Positions 35,612-47,755 of a DNA stretch of 64,000 bases are shown here, in pieces. Origin of the DNA: Panicum virgatum. Lineage: Eukaryota; Streptophyta; Magnoliopsida; Poales; Poaceae. The first letter of the stretch is position 1. The number at the start of each line of letters is the position of its first letter. The stretch covers positions 40,017,607 to 40,081,606 of the forward strand of contig NC_053150.1 of assembly GCF_016808335.1 (NCBI RefSeq). The letters run 5' to 3'. The translations under genes were made by a program, and so were the position numbers. Below the pieces are notes generated by a model, which made no database searches, was not told the origin of the DNA, and worked only from the letters and a program-made list of their open reading frames with translations.

Positions 35612-36567
35612 GGTGACGAAGGTAAAGAAGCTCAACGACGATGAGAAGGCTAGGGAGGCCGCCGGTGATGGGAACGAGGGGTGAAAGGTGTGGATGTTCC
35701 TTGCATTTTCTCTCCTCCCCTATTTTTTCCTCTCTCCCGCTTTTGATTGCAGTGTAAATGTGGGAGGAAACTCGCCGCCGCCGGAACACACAATAAAAGA
35801 GATAAGGAGAAAAGCGAACCATCCCCTCGATTCTCGCGGAGAGGATCATTACGTCGCCGCCCATGACGTGCCGAACCCACCAGAACAGGGACCCACGAAC
35901 TCGGCAAGATGCGGCCCATTGAAAATTGCGCCGAATGGCTCAATCAACCATTCTACCCTAGGTAAGGAGGGGATCCGGGCCCTAAACGGGTCCGGATGGC
36001 CCAATAAAACGCCCCAGGGTTCGAAAACCGGCCCAGCAATGGGCTTGAGGCTGCCTAGGGCACCAAATGAGTGAGGGGCAATGACGGATGGGCCCCTGGC
36101 GGTCAGTCCCGGGCACCCAAAGGGTGGTCTGAGCTTCCGGATTTGCGTCTAAGTCTTGATTAGATTCTGACCCGTGTTTTCCCCTGAAGGAAGGTGACGA
36201 GCCACTGGGGTCGGGCGAACGACCCCGGTAACTATGACGGTCGGGACATCAAGAGTTTCTGGGGTAAGCCGCAAGCTGACTCAGTCCGACCCACCCCTCC
36301 CCTCCCCCACCCCCCCCCCCCCCCCCCCCGCACGGGATCGGGGCTCCACTTAGACGAGCCCGTTAGTAGCTCCATGAGCGCCGCATTTCGACCCCCGACG
36401 GAAAGTGTGGGTCAGCTCGGCTCTCCTACTTTGAGAGAAAGAAGTGCGTGGCAGAGTTAATCAGAATGAAGTCAAAATGGCTCCCGGCCGGCAACCTAAT
36501 CGAACGGGGAGCCCGGGGGTTAGCATCACAAAAAGAGGTCCGCAACGGGATCGCACTACGGGCGGGG
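35612..36567. other. Region upstream of the antisense gene with poly-C run
   Basis: GC-rich non-coding sequence, probably still the gypsy element. It includes 20 consecutive C at 36310-36329. No LTR similar to 18778-19837 was found here. Confidence 0.4.
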
Positions 36568-37693
36568 TAGGCCTGCTAATGGGTTGGGTTGAAATGAGTT
36601 TTATGGGGTGGGTTTTGAAATGGAGTGTGTTTGAATGATTTAAAATGGGTTGTATTAGTTAATGGGGTGGGTCGGGGCGGGTTCTATATAAATGCGGGTT
36701 GGGGCGGGTTGGGGTGGGTTGAAATGGATACTTTTTACAAAATAGTATAACTATATATAAATGTGGGTCCCACGTGAGAGCTGGACTCTGAAATTAAAAC
36801 CACGTGTTTATATCAGAAAATTTTATCGAAATTAACTGAATTTTGTTGGAGATGACTCAGTACGACTGGCAGCTATTTTGTGCAAAGCAGTGTGGTTAGA
36901 ACTACCTGTGGGCCCCACATGAAGAGCCGGGCCCTGGAATTAAAACATCGCGTTCACACTATAAAATTTTATCGAAATTAACTGAAATTTGTTGGAGATG
37001 ACTCAGTACGACTGGCAGCTACTCTGTGCAAAGTAGCGTGGCTAGAACTACACGTGGACTTCACATCAAGAGCCGGACCCTAGAATTAAAACCTCGCGTT
37101 CACACTATAAAATTTTATCGAAATTGACTGAAATTTGTTGGAGATGACTCAGTACGACTGGCAGCTACTCTGTGCAAAGCAGCGTGACTAGAACTACACG
37201 TGGGCTCCACATCAAGAGCCGGACCCTAGAATTAAAATCTCGCGTTCACACTATAAAATTTTATCGAAATTGACTGAAATTTGTTGGAGATGACTCAGTA
37301 CGACTGGCAACTACTCTGTGCAAAATAGCGTGGCTAGAACTATATGTGGGCTCCACATCAAGAGCCGGACCCTGGAATTAAAACCTCGCGTTCACACTAT
37401 AAAATTTTATCGAAATTGACTGAAATTTTTAGAGATGAGTCAATATGACTGACAGATACTCTGTGCAAAGTAGTGTGGCTAGACATATATGTGGTCCCCA
37501 CATTAAGTGTAGAACCACTAAATTCCTCTACATAGTAGAACCCATGGGTTTTTATGGGTTACCCGCTTATAATGGGGCGGGTTGGTTAGAGTTGAGAAAT
37601 TAACTAATTAGGTTGGGTGGGGTTGGGTATCTAAATATGTTAATTTTGGGTGGGGTTAGATACGGTGCGGGTTCCAACCCATTAGCAGGGCTA
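36568..37693. mobile_element. hAT-like inverted-repeat element containing a 146-bp tandem array
   Basis: The left end TAGGCCTGCTAATGGGTTGG pairs with the right end (inverse TAGCCCTGCTAATGGGTTGG). Flanks are GGGCGGGG (36560-36567) and GGGCGTGG (37694-37701), an 8-bp duplication with one mismatch, as in hAT elements. Sub-terminal zones are rich in GGGTTGGGGTGGGTT on both sides. The centre is a tandem array. No transposase is encoded. Confidence 0.72.
36751..37500 (+). repeat. 146-bp tandem array, about five units
   Basis: Units start near 36751, 36902, 37048, 37194 and 37340 with a constant 146-bp step for the last four. Each contains TTGGAGATGACTCAGTACGA and AAATTTTATCGAAATT. A sixth partial unit begins near 37486. 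Neighbouring units differ at only a few positions. Confidence 0.9.
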
Positions 37694-37857
37694 GGGCGTG
37701 GTCAGCCCGCCCGACCCTACGGATCGGTTCGAGGAGGTTAGACGTCGAAGCCACAGATGAGACGAATGGAGCTGGCCCGCACCTGAACACAAGGGAGTGG
37801 AAGTTGACAGTAATTTACATACAAACTTATATTACTACTCATACAAACTAACACTAA
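37694..37857. other. Short GC-rich spacer
   Basis: Continues the sequence interrupted by the hAT-like element. No feature recognised. Confidence 0.3.
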
Positions 37858-38127
37858 GAGCAAGTATTATGGGCCACGGGGCGTCGGCGGAATCCGAGCT
37901 GGATGAGAGATAAAGCAAGAGAGAGAAGGAATCGGACGTTTCGCGAGACGCCGGCCGAACCGGGCGGCTGCAGAAGCGGGACGCTCCCATTCGCCGCTGC
38001 GCTGCGCCGCTGGCTTCCCATTCGCCGTTGCGCTGCACCGCACGCGGCAGCTGCTGCTGGAGCATTAAATGGACGCCAAGCTGGCTTCCTTTTCGCCGAG
38101 GTGCCGACGCAACCATAGTTCTTGCTC
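37858..38127. mobile_element. Tourist-type MITE (PIF/Harbinger)
   Basis: The ends GAGCAAGTATTATGG and inverse CCATAGTTCTTGCTC are flanked by TAA on both sides (37855-37857 and 38128-38130). About 270 bp with a GC-rich centre. Same family type as 18303-18542. Confidence 0.82.
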
Positions 38128-38228
38128 TAAAGTCTGATTGATAGGAAGACCATGCAGGTTCATACCGGAACAACAAAAGCTAAGAACGCCTCGAAAGCAA
38201 AATACCATCGCCTAGCAGGAGTATGGCA

Positions 38229-38253
38229 GGGGGGGGGGGGGGGGGGGGGGGGG
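38229..38253. repeat. Poly-G run of 25
   Basis: Uninterrupted run of 25 G at the edge of a retroelement fragment. Confidence 0.95.
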
Positions 38254-38914
38254 CGGAGACCGCGGCGAGGTGCTGGATCCGAGGCCCGAGGCCACAGGGT
38301 TCATGGCCACACCACGAACCTTTGGCCAACAGTTCCTCTTCAAGCAGAGCTGGCCGCCCGGAGTCCCTCGGGAGCTCCCCGCCGTCGACCGGTCGGGCGC
38401 GCCCTGTCAAGTGCCACCGCATCCACCACCGCCCGCCAGACGGAGGATCTCGGCGTTGTCGATCTCGGCGACGACGTGAGTGGCGGCGAGCCCGAAGTCA
38501 CCCGCGAGCGAGTCACGCTCCTCTGTGGTTGTGAGCGGGGGTAGCCTGGGGTTCAGCTGGTGAAGGTCCTGGCCGGACCTGAGCTGCGCTGCGGTGAGCA
38601 GCAGGGCCGCCCCACGATGCACGCCGAGGCTCACAGCCCTCCACACATGGGATGGGAAATCGTGGAGGCGGAAAACTACCTCGCTCCCTGGCTCCCGCGC
38701 CATGTTCACGGTGCGAAGCGCCGTGTGCTCGAGGGTGTAGAGGCGGCTCTTGAGATCGTCGAAGCGGAGCCCCATGTCTGCGATCCCACGGCGGGCCGCG
38801 GCAAGGTCCCGCTCCAGATTTGCCGCCTTGGAGCGAGCCTCGGCGGCCTCGCCCTGCGCCTTAGCTGCGTCTCAGAGAGGGTCGTGAGGGCGGACACGAG
38901 GTCAGCATTGAAGG
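38254..38914 (-). pseudogene. Fragment of another antisense gypsy gene (coiled-coil part)
   Basis: Reverse-strand frames 38775-38407 and 38981-38706 give a charged, helical region. It starts like the coiled-coil tails of antisense retroelement genes (GLRFDDLKSRLYTLE) and ends in HVVAEIDNAEILRL. It is a different copy from the one at 23.5-24.8 kb. It is cut by the LTR starting at 38915. Confidence 0.45.
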
Positions 38915-40184
38915 TGTTGACACCGGATTTTAGTAAATCTGATATAATAGGAATTATGAAGCAATCGGCTATTCGTGTCAATATGAAAGCCGGTAGTCAA
39001 AGGTTGTTGTCGATGAAGCCGGAAGCTTGCTTGTTGGAAATTCATACGTGAAGGCAAGGGGAGCAAGAAGCTAGTAGGAGCTTACATGCAAGTATGTGAG
39101 GTTCACATGTGACGGCAAGAAGCTAATAAGCCTTGCATGCACATGTGTGGATACATCACGTGAAGAGTATTCCTTAATTAAATATGGTTAGCGCCTGGCC
39201 GAATTATTTTATTATTGATTATGGAGGCAAGTCATGGCAAAGGAAGCTTCGCACACAAGAAGGCCAGGAGCAGCACGTGCATGGCAAGATGGATCGGAAG
39301 GAAGCTTAATCACGAAGGACTCTAAAAAAGGAAATTAGAGTCCATGTATCTTAGTATTTCCTTTTGTTTAGATATTTCTTCTTTAGCAAGTTTGATGTGC
39401 TGTAGCCGGTTAGGTTGTTTAGGCTATAAATATGTACCCTTGTCTATTTGTAAAAGTTTTGTCACACGACCAATCAATAAACTCTACTTTTTCCCTTGCA
39501 ATTTACTTTTCTATCGGCGGCTTCGCTATTTTCTTTTTCTGCGAGTTCTTTCGAGTTGATCATGGATGCCTAACATTTGAGCGACTTGATCTGCTGGTAA
39601 GTTTTCGTTTACCGAGTAAATCTGAGCTTTAGCTTCCAGGCGCATCGATGTTGCTTTGTTCAGATCTATTCAAAACTTATCGAATTCATCTAGGCTTTGA
39701 TCTCTGGCGCATCGTTGTTTTCTCGTCTAGATTTATTCACAAATTACCATGCTTAGCAATCTGTTTAATCGGCTATCAGTTCCTTTTTTGTAGCCTTAGA
39801 TCTTGAAAAGCTGATTAGATCGGTTGTAAGCTTAGCTTTACTCAGATCCATATATTTGTGGGTTTGTGCATTGTTATCTGGCACGTGTCGGCTTTAGATA
39901 TAGCCGTCTGTTGCTACCTATATCGGCAGCTTCTTGCCGATCTCCCGCAGATCGCTTTTAATGATTGTTTATCATGTTCGATCTGTCATTTTCTGTATTG
40001 GCAGCTCCTTGCCGATACGCCGCGTGAGGGTTATTCGGAAATCCAGCCGATACACCCTCGAATTTAACATTTACCCTGTTTCCTTGTCAATCAACAGGTC
40101 AGATTGACTGGCATGTTTGGTTTGTATTCTGAAGCTTGGCGAACAATGTCTTCAGATTCCAGTGTGTTGATTTTTGCGTCAACA
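38915..40184 (+). repeat. LTR of a second gypsy-like element
   Basis: Begins TGTTGACACCGGATTTTAG and ends GATTTTTGCGTCAACA, followed by TTTTGGCACACCCAGTGGGA, a conserved post-LTR sequence in grass gypsy elements. CTATAAATATG at about 39424 and AATAAACTC at about 39476 look like promoter and polyadenylation signals. Length is about 1,270 bp. No second LTR copy was found. Confidence 0.65.
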
Positions 40185-40229
40185 CATCTTTTGGCACACC
40201 CAGTGGGACACGACAGTGGAATTATCATC

Positions 40230-41224
40230 ATGGATTTTCCAATGGATGGAGCTAAGTTACACGAGACGATTGATCAAGCTGTGAAACAAGCAATGATAAA
40301 CTGGACTAATAGCCTAGCGAGTACGGCGATTAATACAGTCAAAGGTGTGGATGAGCATCGGCTCAGACAGGCGGCTATCAATATTGTGCATCGGCTTTGC
40401 AGCCGATGGCTTGTCAGCAATCATGGTTAACAGTTCAACAGCCACAGCCTGTTGTTCAGCAACCACAGTCGATGGTTTATCAGTTACAACAGCCAGCAAG
40501 CTATCAGCTACAGATGTTGGCCTCTTCACTGATGATTTGTCAACTACAACAGTCAGGCGGTTACCAACCACAGGCATCCGCTTATCAGCCGATGAGTTAT
40601 CAACCGTCGATGGCTATTCCACAACAATCAAACTATTATCTTCCACAGACGTTGGTTTGTCATGCGACTTGTCAGCTTCAACAATTAAGTGCGCAACAGC
40701 TGATTGCAGGGTCACCGATTGTACAACATCCGATCGTGCAACAACTTCAACCAGATAGTTGTCAGCCGGTTATGCAACGATCGGAGCCAATAATTCATTG
40801 GCAGTATATTGCAAACAGCCAGGACGGGGAGTTTGAATCTGAGGTATTGGCTTCTGGAGTGTCCAGAAAATTAGAGGATTCGTTTTCAGCAAACATGGTT
40901 AAAGCTGATGATGGGAATAAGGAGACTCATACTGATTCGTTGGTTTTAGAAGAGCCTCAAAAATCTATGGACAAAATACCCATTGATGAGCAAAATGATG
41001 ATTATCGATATAAATATGTCCAGGAAGAAAGTGACCGATATAATAAAGAATGCAAGCAACATGGGAGTATATATCGGCTTGTTAGAGAAAACTTGGATAA
41101 ATATATTGTTTCAACTGGGAAGGCCAATATAGTGATCCTTACAAGAGTATTGGCCGTCATATTTACTGAGTATAACTGGGGGTTCTGCTTAAGTTTATGG
41201 GATCTAGGTGGACGGAGCTACTAG
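40230..41224 (+). pseudogene. Gag-like ORF, Gln-rich, of the second gypsy-like element
   Basis: The frame opens at 40230 (MDFPMDGAKLHE), stops near 40430, and an overlapping frame runs 40397-41224 without stops (275 codons). The first third is a low-complexity Gln/Pro/Tyr/Ser stretch with repeats of the type QQPQ and SYQPQ. The rest is acidic and Lys-rich with no zinc knuckle. Its position after the LTR and leader suggests gag. No protease or polymerase follows, so the element is non-autonomous or truncated. Confidence 0.5.
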
Positions 41225-42437
41225 TGTAGCAGTGACCATCAACCAATGACTTTGTTTTTCTTTCAGTCCATTGACTATTGGCTTGTTACGTATGCTTATT
41301 GAATTTTGTCCTAGGATTGCCAACCTAGAGATTGGAGTATGATATTGAATGAATATTGATCCAATGGCAAGAAAAAAGTAAAATATTGTTGCATCGGCAG
41401 ACAGAGAAAGATGTGCCGATAGCTACAAGATAATCGATATATCTATCGGCTCCAGGCCGGCGGCCCAAGTATTCGCCATACACGAGCAAGGGTCCTGTCC
41501 ATGTTTATTTCAATGAAAGCTAGGTGGACAAAAGTTGCATGAGTACATATAGTTTACCTCCGTTGGCTGACATCAAAGACAAGTACAAAGGTATACAGGA
41601 AGTTCGTAGCATGCAGATTCATTTGATCGGCTACATGAAGAAGTTTGGAAGGACAAATCGGCTCCTTGCCAGCTGATAGAGGGAAGCCGATATACTTCAA
41701 GATTACCTGTACGTGGGAGCTAGTCAAAATTGATCCATATTCTATTTCTAGATAGCTGACAAGAATTCTCTTGGCTAGTATTGGTCGAAGTTTATCACCT
41801 GTGGATTATTTTAAAAGCCTACTTAGAGAATTGGAGCTGATGGATTATACTGCATTGACTATTATTTTCCAACGCATGCTGAAGCGCAGGTAGAAAGAGA
41901 AGCACAGCCGAATAGGGTTAATCAAAAAGAAACATGGATCTGATGTGAGTCAGCTGCTTATTATATATTATTTGAGGTCGTTCTTTTGATATATCTTGGA
42001 TGGATAAATCGGCTACACCTACTTCAGCCTTTAGCATCAATGTCCGATAGAGTTATCCAGGGTTGAATACGAAGTGGTATTTAAAGAATTATTTGTTCCA
42101 ATGAATGGATGGAGCGGCCAAAAGATTTGCTACGACCTGGATATTGAAGCTGATTTACTATTTTATTGCAGGCACCATATCTTATGGAAATTAAGGTCCT
42201 TGTGAAAATTTTGGAAACTCCAACACAGGCCATTGGATCTCCATCCAAGGGCACCAGACAGATCTAGGGAAATTTGCATCTAGGCGCCCGCCTCACACCC
42301 CCACCTGACCTGCTCCTTTTGCACGTAGCCCCCTGACGCCTCCGTTCCGTCTGGGCGATGAAGCATCGTTCCGCTTCCGTTTCCTCGGCACGAGGCAAGT
42401 GAATCGCCCCGGCCTAGGTCTTCCGCCGGCGGACTCG
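41225..42437 (+). other. Non-coding internal region of the second gypsy-like element
   Basis: Contains many GCCGAT/ATCGGC words, as in its LTR, but no open frame of note. The boundary with following sequence, near 42230-42440, is unclear. Confidence 0.35.
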
Positions 42438-42509
42438 TCGCCTCCCTCGGCTCGCCGCCTCCCTCGGCTTGGCGCCTCCCTCGGGCCGCCGCCTCCCTCG
42501 GGCCACCGC
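42438..42509 (+). repeat. 18-bp GC-rich minisatellite, four units
   Basis: Four tandem copies of a CGCCTCCCTCGG(C/G)YYGC-like 18-bp unit directly before the LTR at 42510. Confidence 0.8.
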
Positions 42510-42925
42510 TGTCAGACCCGGGGCAGCGGGACTGTTTATAAGCATAGAATATTCTAGAGTAAGGGATAGCTCATGGATATACCTTACTTCTTTTGTAACT
42601 ACCTAGATAGGCATAGAGCTAACCGCAGTACAAAGGAAACTACCCGATCGTGCTGTAGTAGGACTCCAACCGTACTCGGCTAGGACTTTCCATGTAAACC
42701 TATCCCCCCGGATATATAAGGGCAGGCAGGTGCCCCCTGGAAAGACATCAACACCTAAGGCAATACAAACCACCACACAAGACGTAGGGTATTACGCAAC
42801 TCGCGGCCCGAACCTGTTTAAATCTTTGTGTTCCTTGCACCATCGAGTTCCAGAGCAGTCGATCCCTACCTACAAACCTTACTGCTAAGGGTATCCCTGA
42901 GAAGGCTTGGCGGTAAACACCGACA
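42510..42925 (+). repeat. 5' LTR of a third gypsy element
   Basis: TGTCAGACCCGGGGCAG to GTAAACACCGACA, 416 bp, followed by GCTGGCGCGCTAGGTAGGGG, the same primer-site type as at 19838. GGATATATAAGG near 42710 is a likely TATA box. Confidence 0.78.
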
Positions 42926-45900
42926 GCTGGCGCGCTAGGTAGGGGGCTAGTTCATCGGCGAGTTCGATGGCCACCTTCACTTTCAGCACCATGACGCTTC
43001 CTCAAGGCGTCACCTTCATCTTCGATTCGTGGGTCTGCGTCGCCAATGGTTCGGGCGGCTTCGACAGCCACCTAACCAACTCACCCACACTGAAGATCAA
43101 CCGCGTCGAAAGACCCCAACAAACTCGCCGGATCAGACGATCATGGCATCATGTTGCTTCCCAACCTCGCCAAGGAGATCGAGGCGAAACTCGAAGACAA
43201 CTCGAGTTCCACTCGGACTCAGATCAATCTCAAACCGAAACCTACTCGGATTGAGACTCCTCTTGCTCAACCCATCTTCAGGTTACGAAATTCATCATCT
43301 AATTACAAACAGATGATCAGATCCATCTATGAAAATAGCTCGGATCGTCTTTTCTATGTCGAGAACTACTCAGTCACCGCTAGCCAGGAGGCACCTATTT
43401 TCGACGTTTACCCAGATCCAGTAGAGTCGTCTCAAAACAGCCTGAATTTCATCACCAATGCGTTGGCAAAGATCCAACTCGAGTCCTGCAAAAGTCATAC
43501 TCTTGCAGAACTACTCGATCATCTTCGGAAAGTTGCCAGCATTGACGATCTTTCATTTCAACACGGTACTCCTCTCGTAACCGAGAGGGAAACTGGGTCC
43601 GGAGAAACCGTCCTAGCTGACTACGACTCAGACCTAGAAAGCTTCTCCCCCGAACGTTTGATTCCGGTAATCATCCAACAATCCGACGGTGCTCCTAGTC
43701 AGCATGATCCAAACGAAGCTTTGGATCAAATTTCAGCAGACAATCTGACCCAAGACGCTCCACAAGATGAAGATGAAGCTACTCGCATAGCTCGCAGGGC
43801 AAGAAATCAACGTAAAGTGGAGCACAGGGTTCAAGCTATGGAACGAGCTCGCCTTCTCCTGCGCAACCTCAATAATGAATTCAACAACATCGCGGATCCA
43901 GTTTTCAGAACCCCAATTGCCGCGATGACAGAAGAAACCCTGCGGCTCATGCAAATGCCTCAAAACCCGGAGATGGAGCGTGTCATACACCTTGCCAGGA
44001 ACACTGTTGAACAACTCGAGAGACAAAACCCGTTGTCCTCGCTCCATGGCACCCGGTCGAGGGCCACCGCAACAGTCATACCTCAAGCAAGTCGTACTCC
44101 TGGAGGCCATCATCATCAACAATAGTTGGAGCAGCAAAACCAAAGAAACCAAGATGATCAGGAAGTTGCAAGCATCCATTGACCCAGGGGTGGCCAACCA
44201 CCGGCAAACCAAGCCCCTAGGCCTCAGCCAAATCGCAACAACAACAACCGCAAGCACAATAGGGAAGAGGTAGCCGATTTCATAATGGACGCATGGGACA
44301 TCATCAACGCAAGACGCAGATCGCAGCTTGTAGACAACTCCGATCACTTCCAAGCCCTCAGCAGAGTCTTCGATAACACCGAGTACCCGAAGGATTTCAA
44401 GCCTACGAACATCCAAAAGTATGACGGTAAGCAAGACCCTGCTCAATGGTTCCGTTTATACTCGACCGCTGTTAGTGTTGCAGGGGGAGACACCAACACC
44501 AAGGCCCTGGAGCCCGCACCCCTCATGTGGCTCGAAAGCTTGGCGCGCGAGTCTATACACTCGTGGGATGACCTCAAGAAGGCCTTCATCAACAACTTCC
44601 AAGGGTCGCTACATCGTGTAGCTACTTGACACGCCCTGTCCATGTGCAAGTAGGAGCAAGGCGAGTCGATCAGATCTTACGTCAAGCGCTTCTTCGACAC
44701 AAGAGCCACCATCCCCAACGTCGCCGACGACAATGTCATCGACTATTTCCAAAGCGGCTTCACTGTCCAGTCTCTGTACCGTGACTTTGGGCTTAATCGC
44801 CCCAAAACGGTAGTGGAGCTACGAGACATGATGCAGCGCTGGGCGGACGAAGAGGACCAAGAACGCAGTCACTTCCCACGCCGTAACAACGACAACAATG
44901 GGAAGCGCCACAACGACTGTGGAGGGCCCAGTAACCAGCGAGATCCCGCGTGTAAGCGTAAGCCTGACGACACTGTCAGCACCATGGATCGCACCCTGCG
45001 TGGTAAGAAGGGCGACAAACCACAGGATCAATTCGACAAGATTCTTCACAACAAAAGGTGTCCAATCCACCCCAAGAGCAACCACTCGATGTGGGAGTGC
45101 ACAATCCTGCACAAATCCTTCCAGTAGGCACCTGCAGATGCTCCTAAGAAAAAGCAGAACAAAGATGATGAAGACGACAAGAAAGACCCAGATGGTTTCC
45201 AACAGCAACAAAATGTCGTCAATGTCATATTTAGAGGAGATCCCAACTTCTCCAAGCGAGCCCAGAAGCTCCTACTTAGAGAAATCCTTTTAGTCGAGCC
45301 AGCAGTTCAGAGGATACTGAAATATAGTGAGGTCCCCATTACCTTCTCCAGAGAAGATCAATGGAACAGCTTCTCTGAACCCGGAAAGTTCTCGCTAGTA
45401 CTCGACCCAGTCGTCCAAGGCTCCAAGCTTACTCGAGTACCCATCGTCGGCGGAAGCGGGCTCAACTTGATCTTCGCAAGTACACTAGCCAAGATGGGCC
45501 TTAACTACATGAGTCTACTCACTCTGAGCAAGGCCCTGTTCTACGGCATCGTCCCCGGAAATTCTTCCACCCCAATTGGCTCGGTCACCCTTCCGGTCAC
45601 ATTTGGCACAGAACAGAACTTCCGGACGGAGTACATCAAGTTCGAAGTAGCCGACTTCGAATCTTCCTACCATGCTATCTTGGGAAGACTAGCGTTAGCC
45701 AAGTTCATGGCAATACCACATTACGTGTACCTTCTCCTCATGATGTCGCGTAACACAGGAGTACTTTCCTTACGTGGAGACCTCCTCAAGTCCTTCGAGT
45801 GCGACAAGGAAGCAATAGATCATGCTGCCACAATCCGGGTTCCTAGCTCTGTCAGTGAAATACTTGCTGCTGCTAAGGAACTCTCACTCAAGGAGTCAAT

Positions 45901-46718
45901 GCCTTCCAAGAAGCCAAGCCAATCATCGGTTAAACCAACTGGTGACGTGGGCACCAAGACTATCCAGCTACAAGAGGGAGACGATCCAAAACCGCCATCA
46001 TTGGAGCAGGTTTAGACGATAAATAGGAACTCGAGCTCATCAACTTCCTTAGGGCCAACTGAGACGTATTCGCGTGGAAACCAATGGATATGCCAGGGGT
46101 GCCCAAGGAGTTGATCGAGCATGCCTTGAAGGTCGACCCTAAAGTCACACCAAATAAGCAATGGTTGCGGCGTTTTTCACCAGACAAGCGAGAAGCCATC
46201 AAGAAAGAGCTGGCGAAACTACTTGCAGCAGGGTTTATCAAGGAAGTCTACCACCCCGAGTGGTTGGCTAACCCTGTACTCGTCCAGAAGAAGAACAACA
46301 ACGAGTGGAGGAAGTGCGTCGACTACACAGATCTAAACAAGCATTGCCCAAAGGATCCTTTCGGGCTACCATGTATTGATCAAGTAATCGACTCTACAGC
46401 AGGATGTGTCCTGTTATCCTTTCTCGACTGCTACTCAGGGTATCATCAGATAGCCTTGAAAGAAGAAGACCAAATCAAGATAGCCTTCATCACCCCTTAC
46501 GGGGCATACGCCTACAAGACCATGTCTTTCGGGTTGAAGAACGCTGGTGCTACCTACCAGCGTGCGATACAGCTATGCTTTGCCGACCAGCTACATTGCA
46601 ATGTTGAAGCCTATGTCGACGATGTTGTCATCAAAACCAAGACCCAGGATCAATTCATTACTGACCTGGAAGAGACCTTCAACAGCCTCCAAAAATTTCG
46701 CTAGAAACTCAAGGCAAT
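42926..46718 (+). pseudogene. Truncated gag-protease-RT of the third gypsy element (Tat-like)
   Basis: Gag frames are 43151-44125 and, after a shift, 44285-45127, with a gag core (GKQDPAQWFRLYSTAV) and a Cys/His cluster CPIHPKSNHSMWEC. A protease-like region follows at 45467-46015 (HAILGRLALAKFMAIPHYV). Reverse transcriptase at 46084-46704 has CVDYTDLNKHCPKDPFGLP, FLDCYSGYHQI and the catalytic YVDD, then breaks off at about 46718. Integrase and the 3' LTR are absent. In-frame stops at about 44629, 44651, 45125 and 46702 sit mostly where Trp (TGG) or Gln (CAG) is expected. Confidence 0.8.
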
Positions 46719-47755
46719 CTAATCGACATACAACCAATCAATTTACTATTTTTGCATCTCTAAACCCTAAATCCCCAATTTCTCTTGATTCCCCAATCCC
46801 TTCTCTAAACCCAGTCCTTGATCTCGACTCCCTCCATGCTATTCGACTAATCCTAGTCCCCAATTCTCTGTTTTCTCATCCAATTGCTGCCCTAGCTTGG
46901 CCCTTGGTCAACTAGAACCCCTAGCGATCCTTCTTCTCCGCGGGAGAAGGGTTCTAGGACTATCCTTAGTGTTTGGCGCGATTTTGCTCCAACAGCATTC
47001 TAGAGCCTTAGAGCATTAGAGTGTGAGTTGTGACACCCTCATACACCCATTGAGACCTGCGTGTCTCATCTGTGCTTGAGAGCACAACACTTGTAGGTGT
47101 GCGGTTTGTAATCTCGCGAGATCCTCCGGGAGGAGGGGTCGCCACCAACTTGTGAGAGGGAGGGAGGCCCTCGGCGATTTGTCCAAAGCTCTACACTAGT
47201 GGAAACGGCTCGGGAAGACGCAGCCCAAGGCATTGGGTGGCTAGGCGGTTCCCGGATGCAGAATTAATCCTTCATCAAGGATCACCCCGGCCGCATTGCG
47301 GTGACCTTCGTCCTCGCGTGAACAAAGGTTGCTTGACCTCGAAGAGGATCAACGCACGGGGCCCTCGAGAGGGACTCGTATAACGTGGACTAGTGGGGAG
47401 GTTGTTTGCCTCCCTGATACCACGGGATAAATCCACGTGTTATCGTCTCCGGGAGTTTGCCTCCTCTATCCCTCTCTTTATTCTATGCATTTACTTCCGC
47501 ACTTTCATACTTGCAATTGTTGTATGCTTGTCTAGAGTAGAAATGTTCTAGACTTGATTTGTAGGTTGCTTGTATGCTATCGGTAGAGTAGACACACTCA
47601 ACAAAACCACCTTTGTACCGTTCATAACGTAAATAGGTTCTGCTTAGTGTGGCAAGTGGTGCAATTTGAGTAGCCCTTAGAGGAATCGAAAATTGGTTAA
47701 GTCCTAATTCACTCCCCCCCACCCCCTCTTAGGCGGTCGGTTCACTTTCAACCTG
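46719..47755 (+). repeat. LTR-like fragment, probably Ty1/copia
   Basis: Non-coding and rich in regularly spaced CpG-containing phrases. It ends ACTCCCCCCCACCCCCTCTTAGGCGG then TTCACTTTCAA, resembling the 3' ends of grass copia LTRs. The expected tRNA-Met primer site does not follow (CCTGTTCGC instead), so it is a solo or broken LTR. The start is not defined. Confidence 0.4.

Larger units (their letters stand above)
18778..36567 (+). mobile_element. Non-autonomous Ty3/gypsy element (Tat-lineage-like), interrupted by a copia element
   Basis: A 5' LTR is followed by a primer-site region GCCGCGCCAGGTAGGGGA, gag, a protease domain, and then a large gene on the opposite strand. There is no reverse transcriptase, RNase H or integrase between the protease (ending about 22.9 kb) and the antisense gene (from 23.5 kb), so the element depended on others. 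The copia element 24815-33741 splits it. I could not find a matching 3' LTR, so the right limit is approximate. The Tat-like assignment rests on the primer-site region, the gag-protease style and the presence of an antisense gene. Confidence 0.6.

Noticed and set aside
36751..37500. Centromeric satellite
   Set aside because: Only about five units, confined within one inverted-repeat element; no similarity to the 137-156 bp grass centromere satellites that I can confirm by eye.
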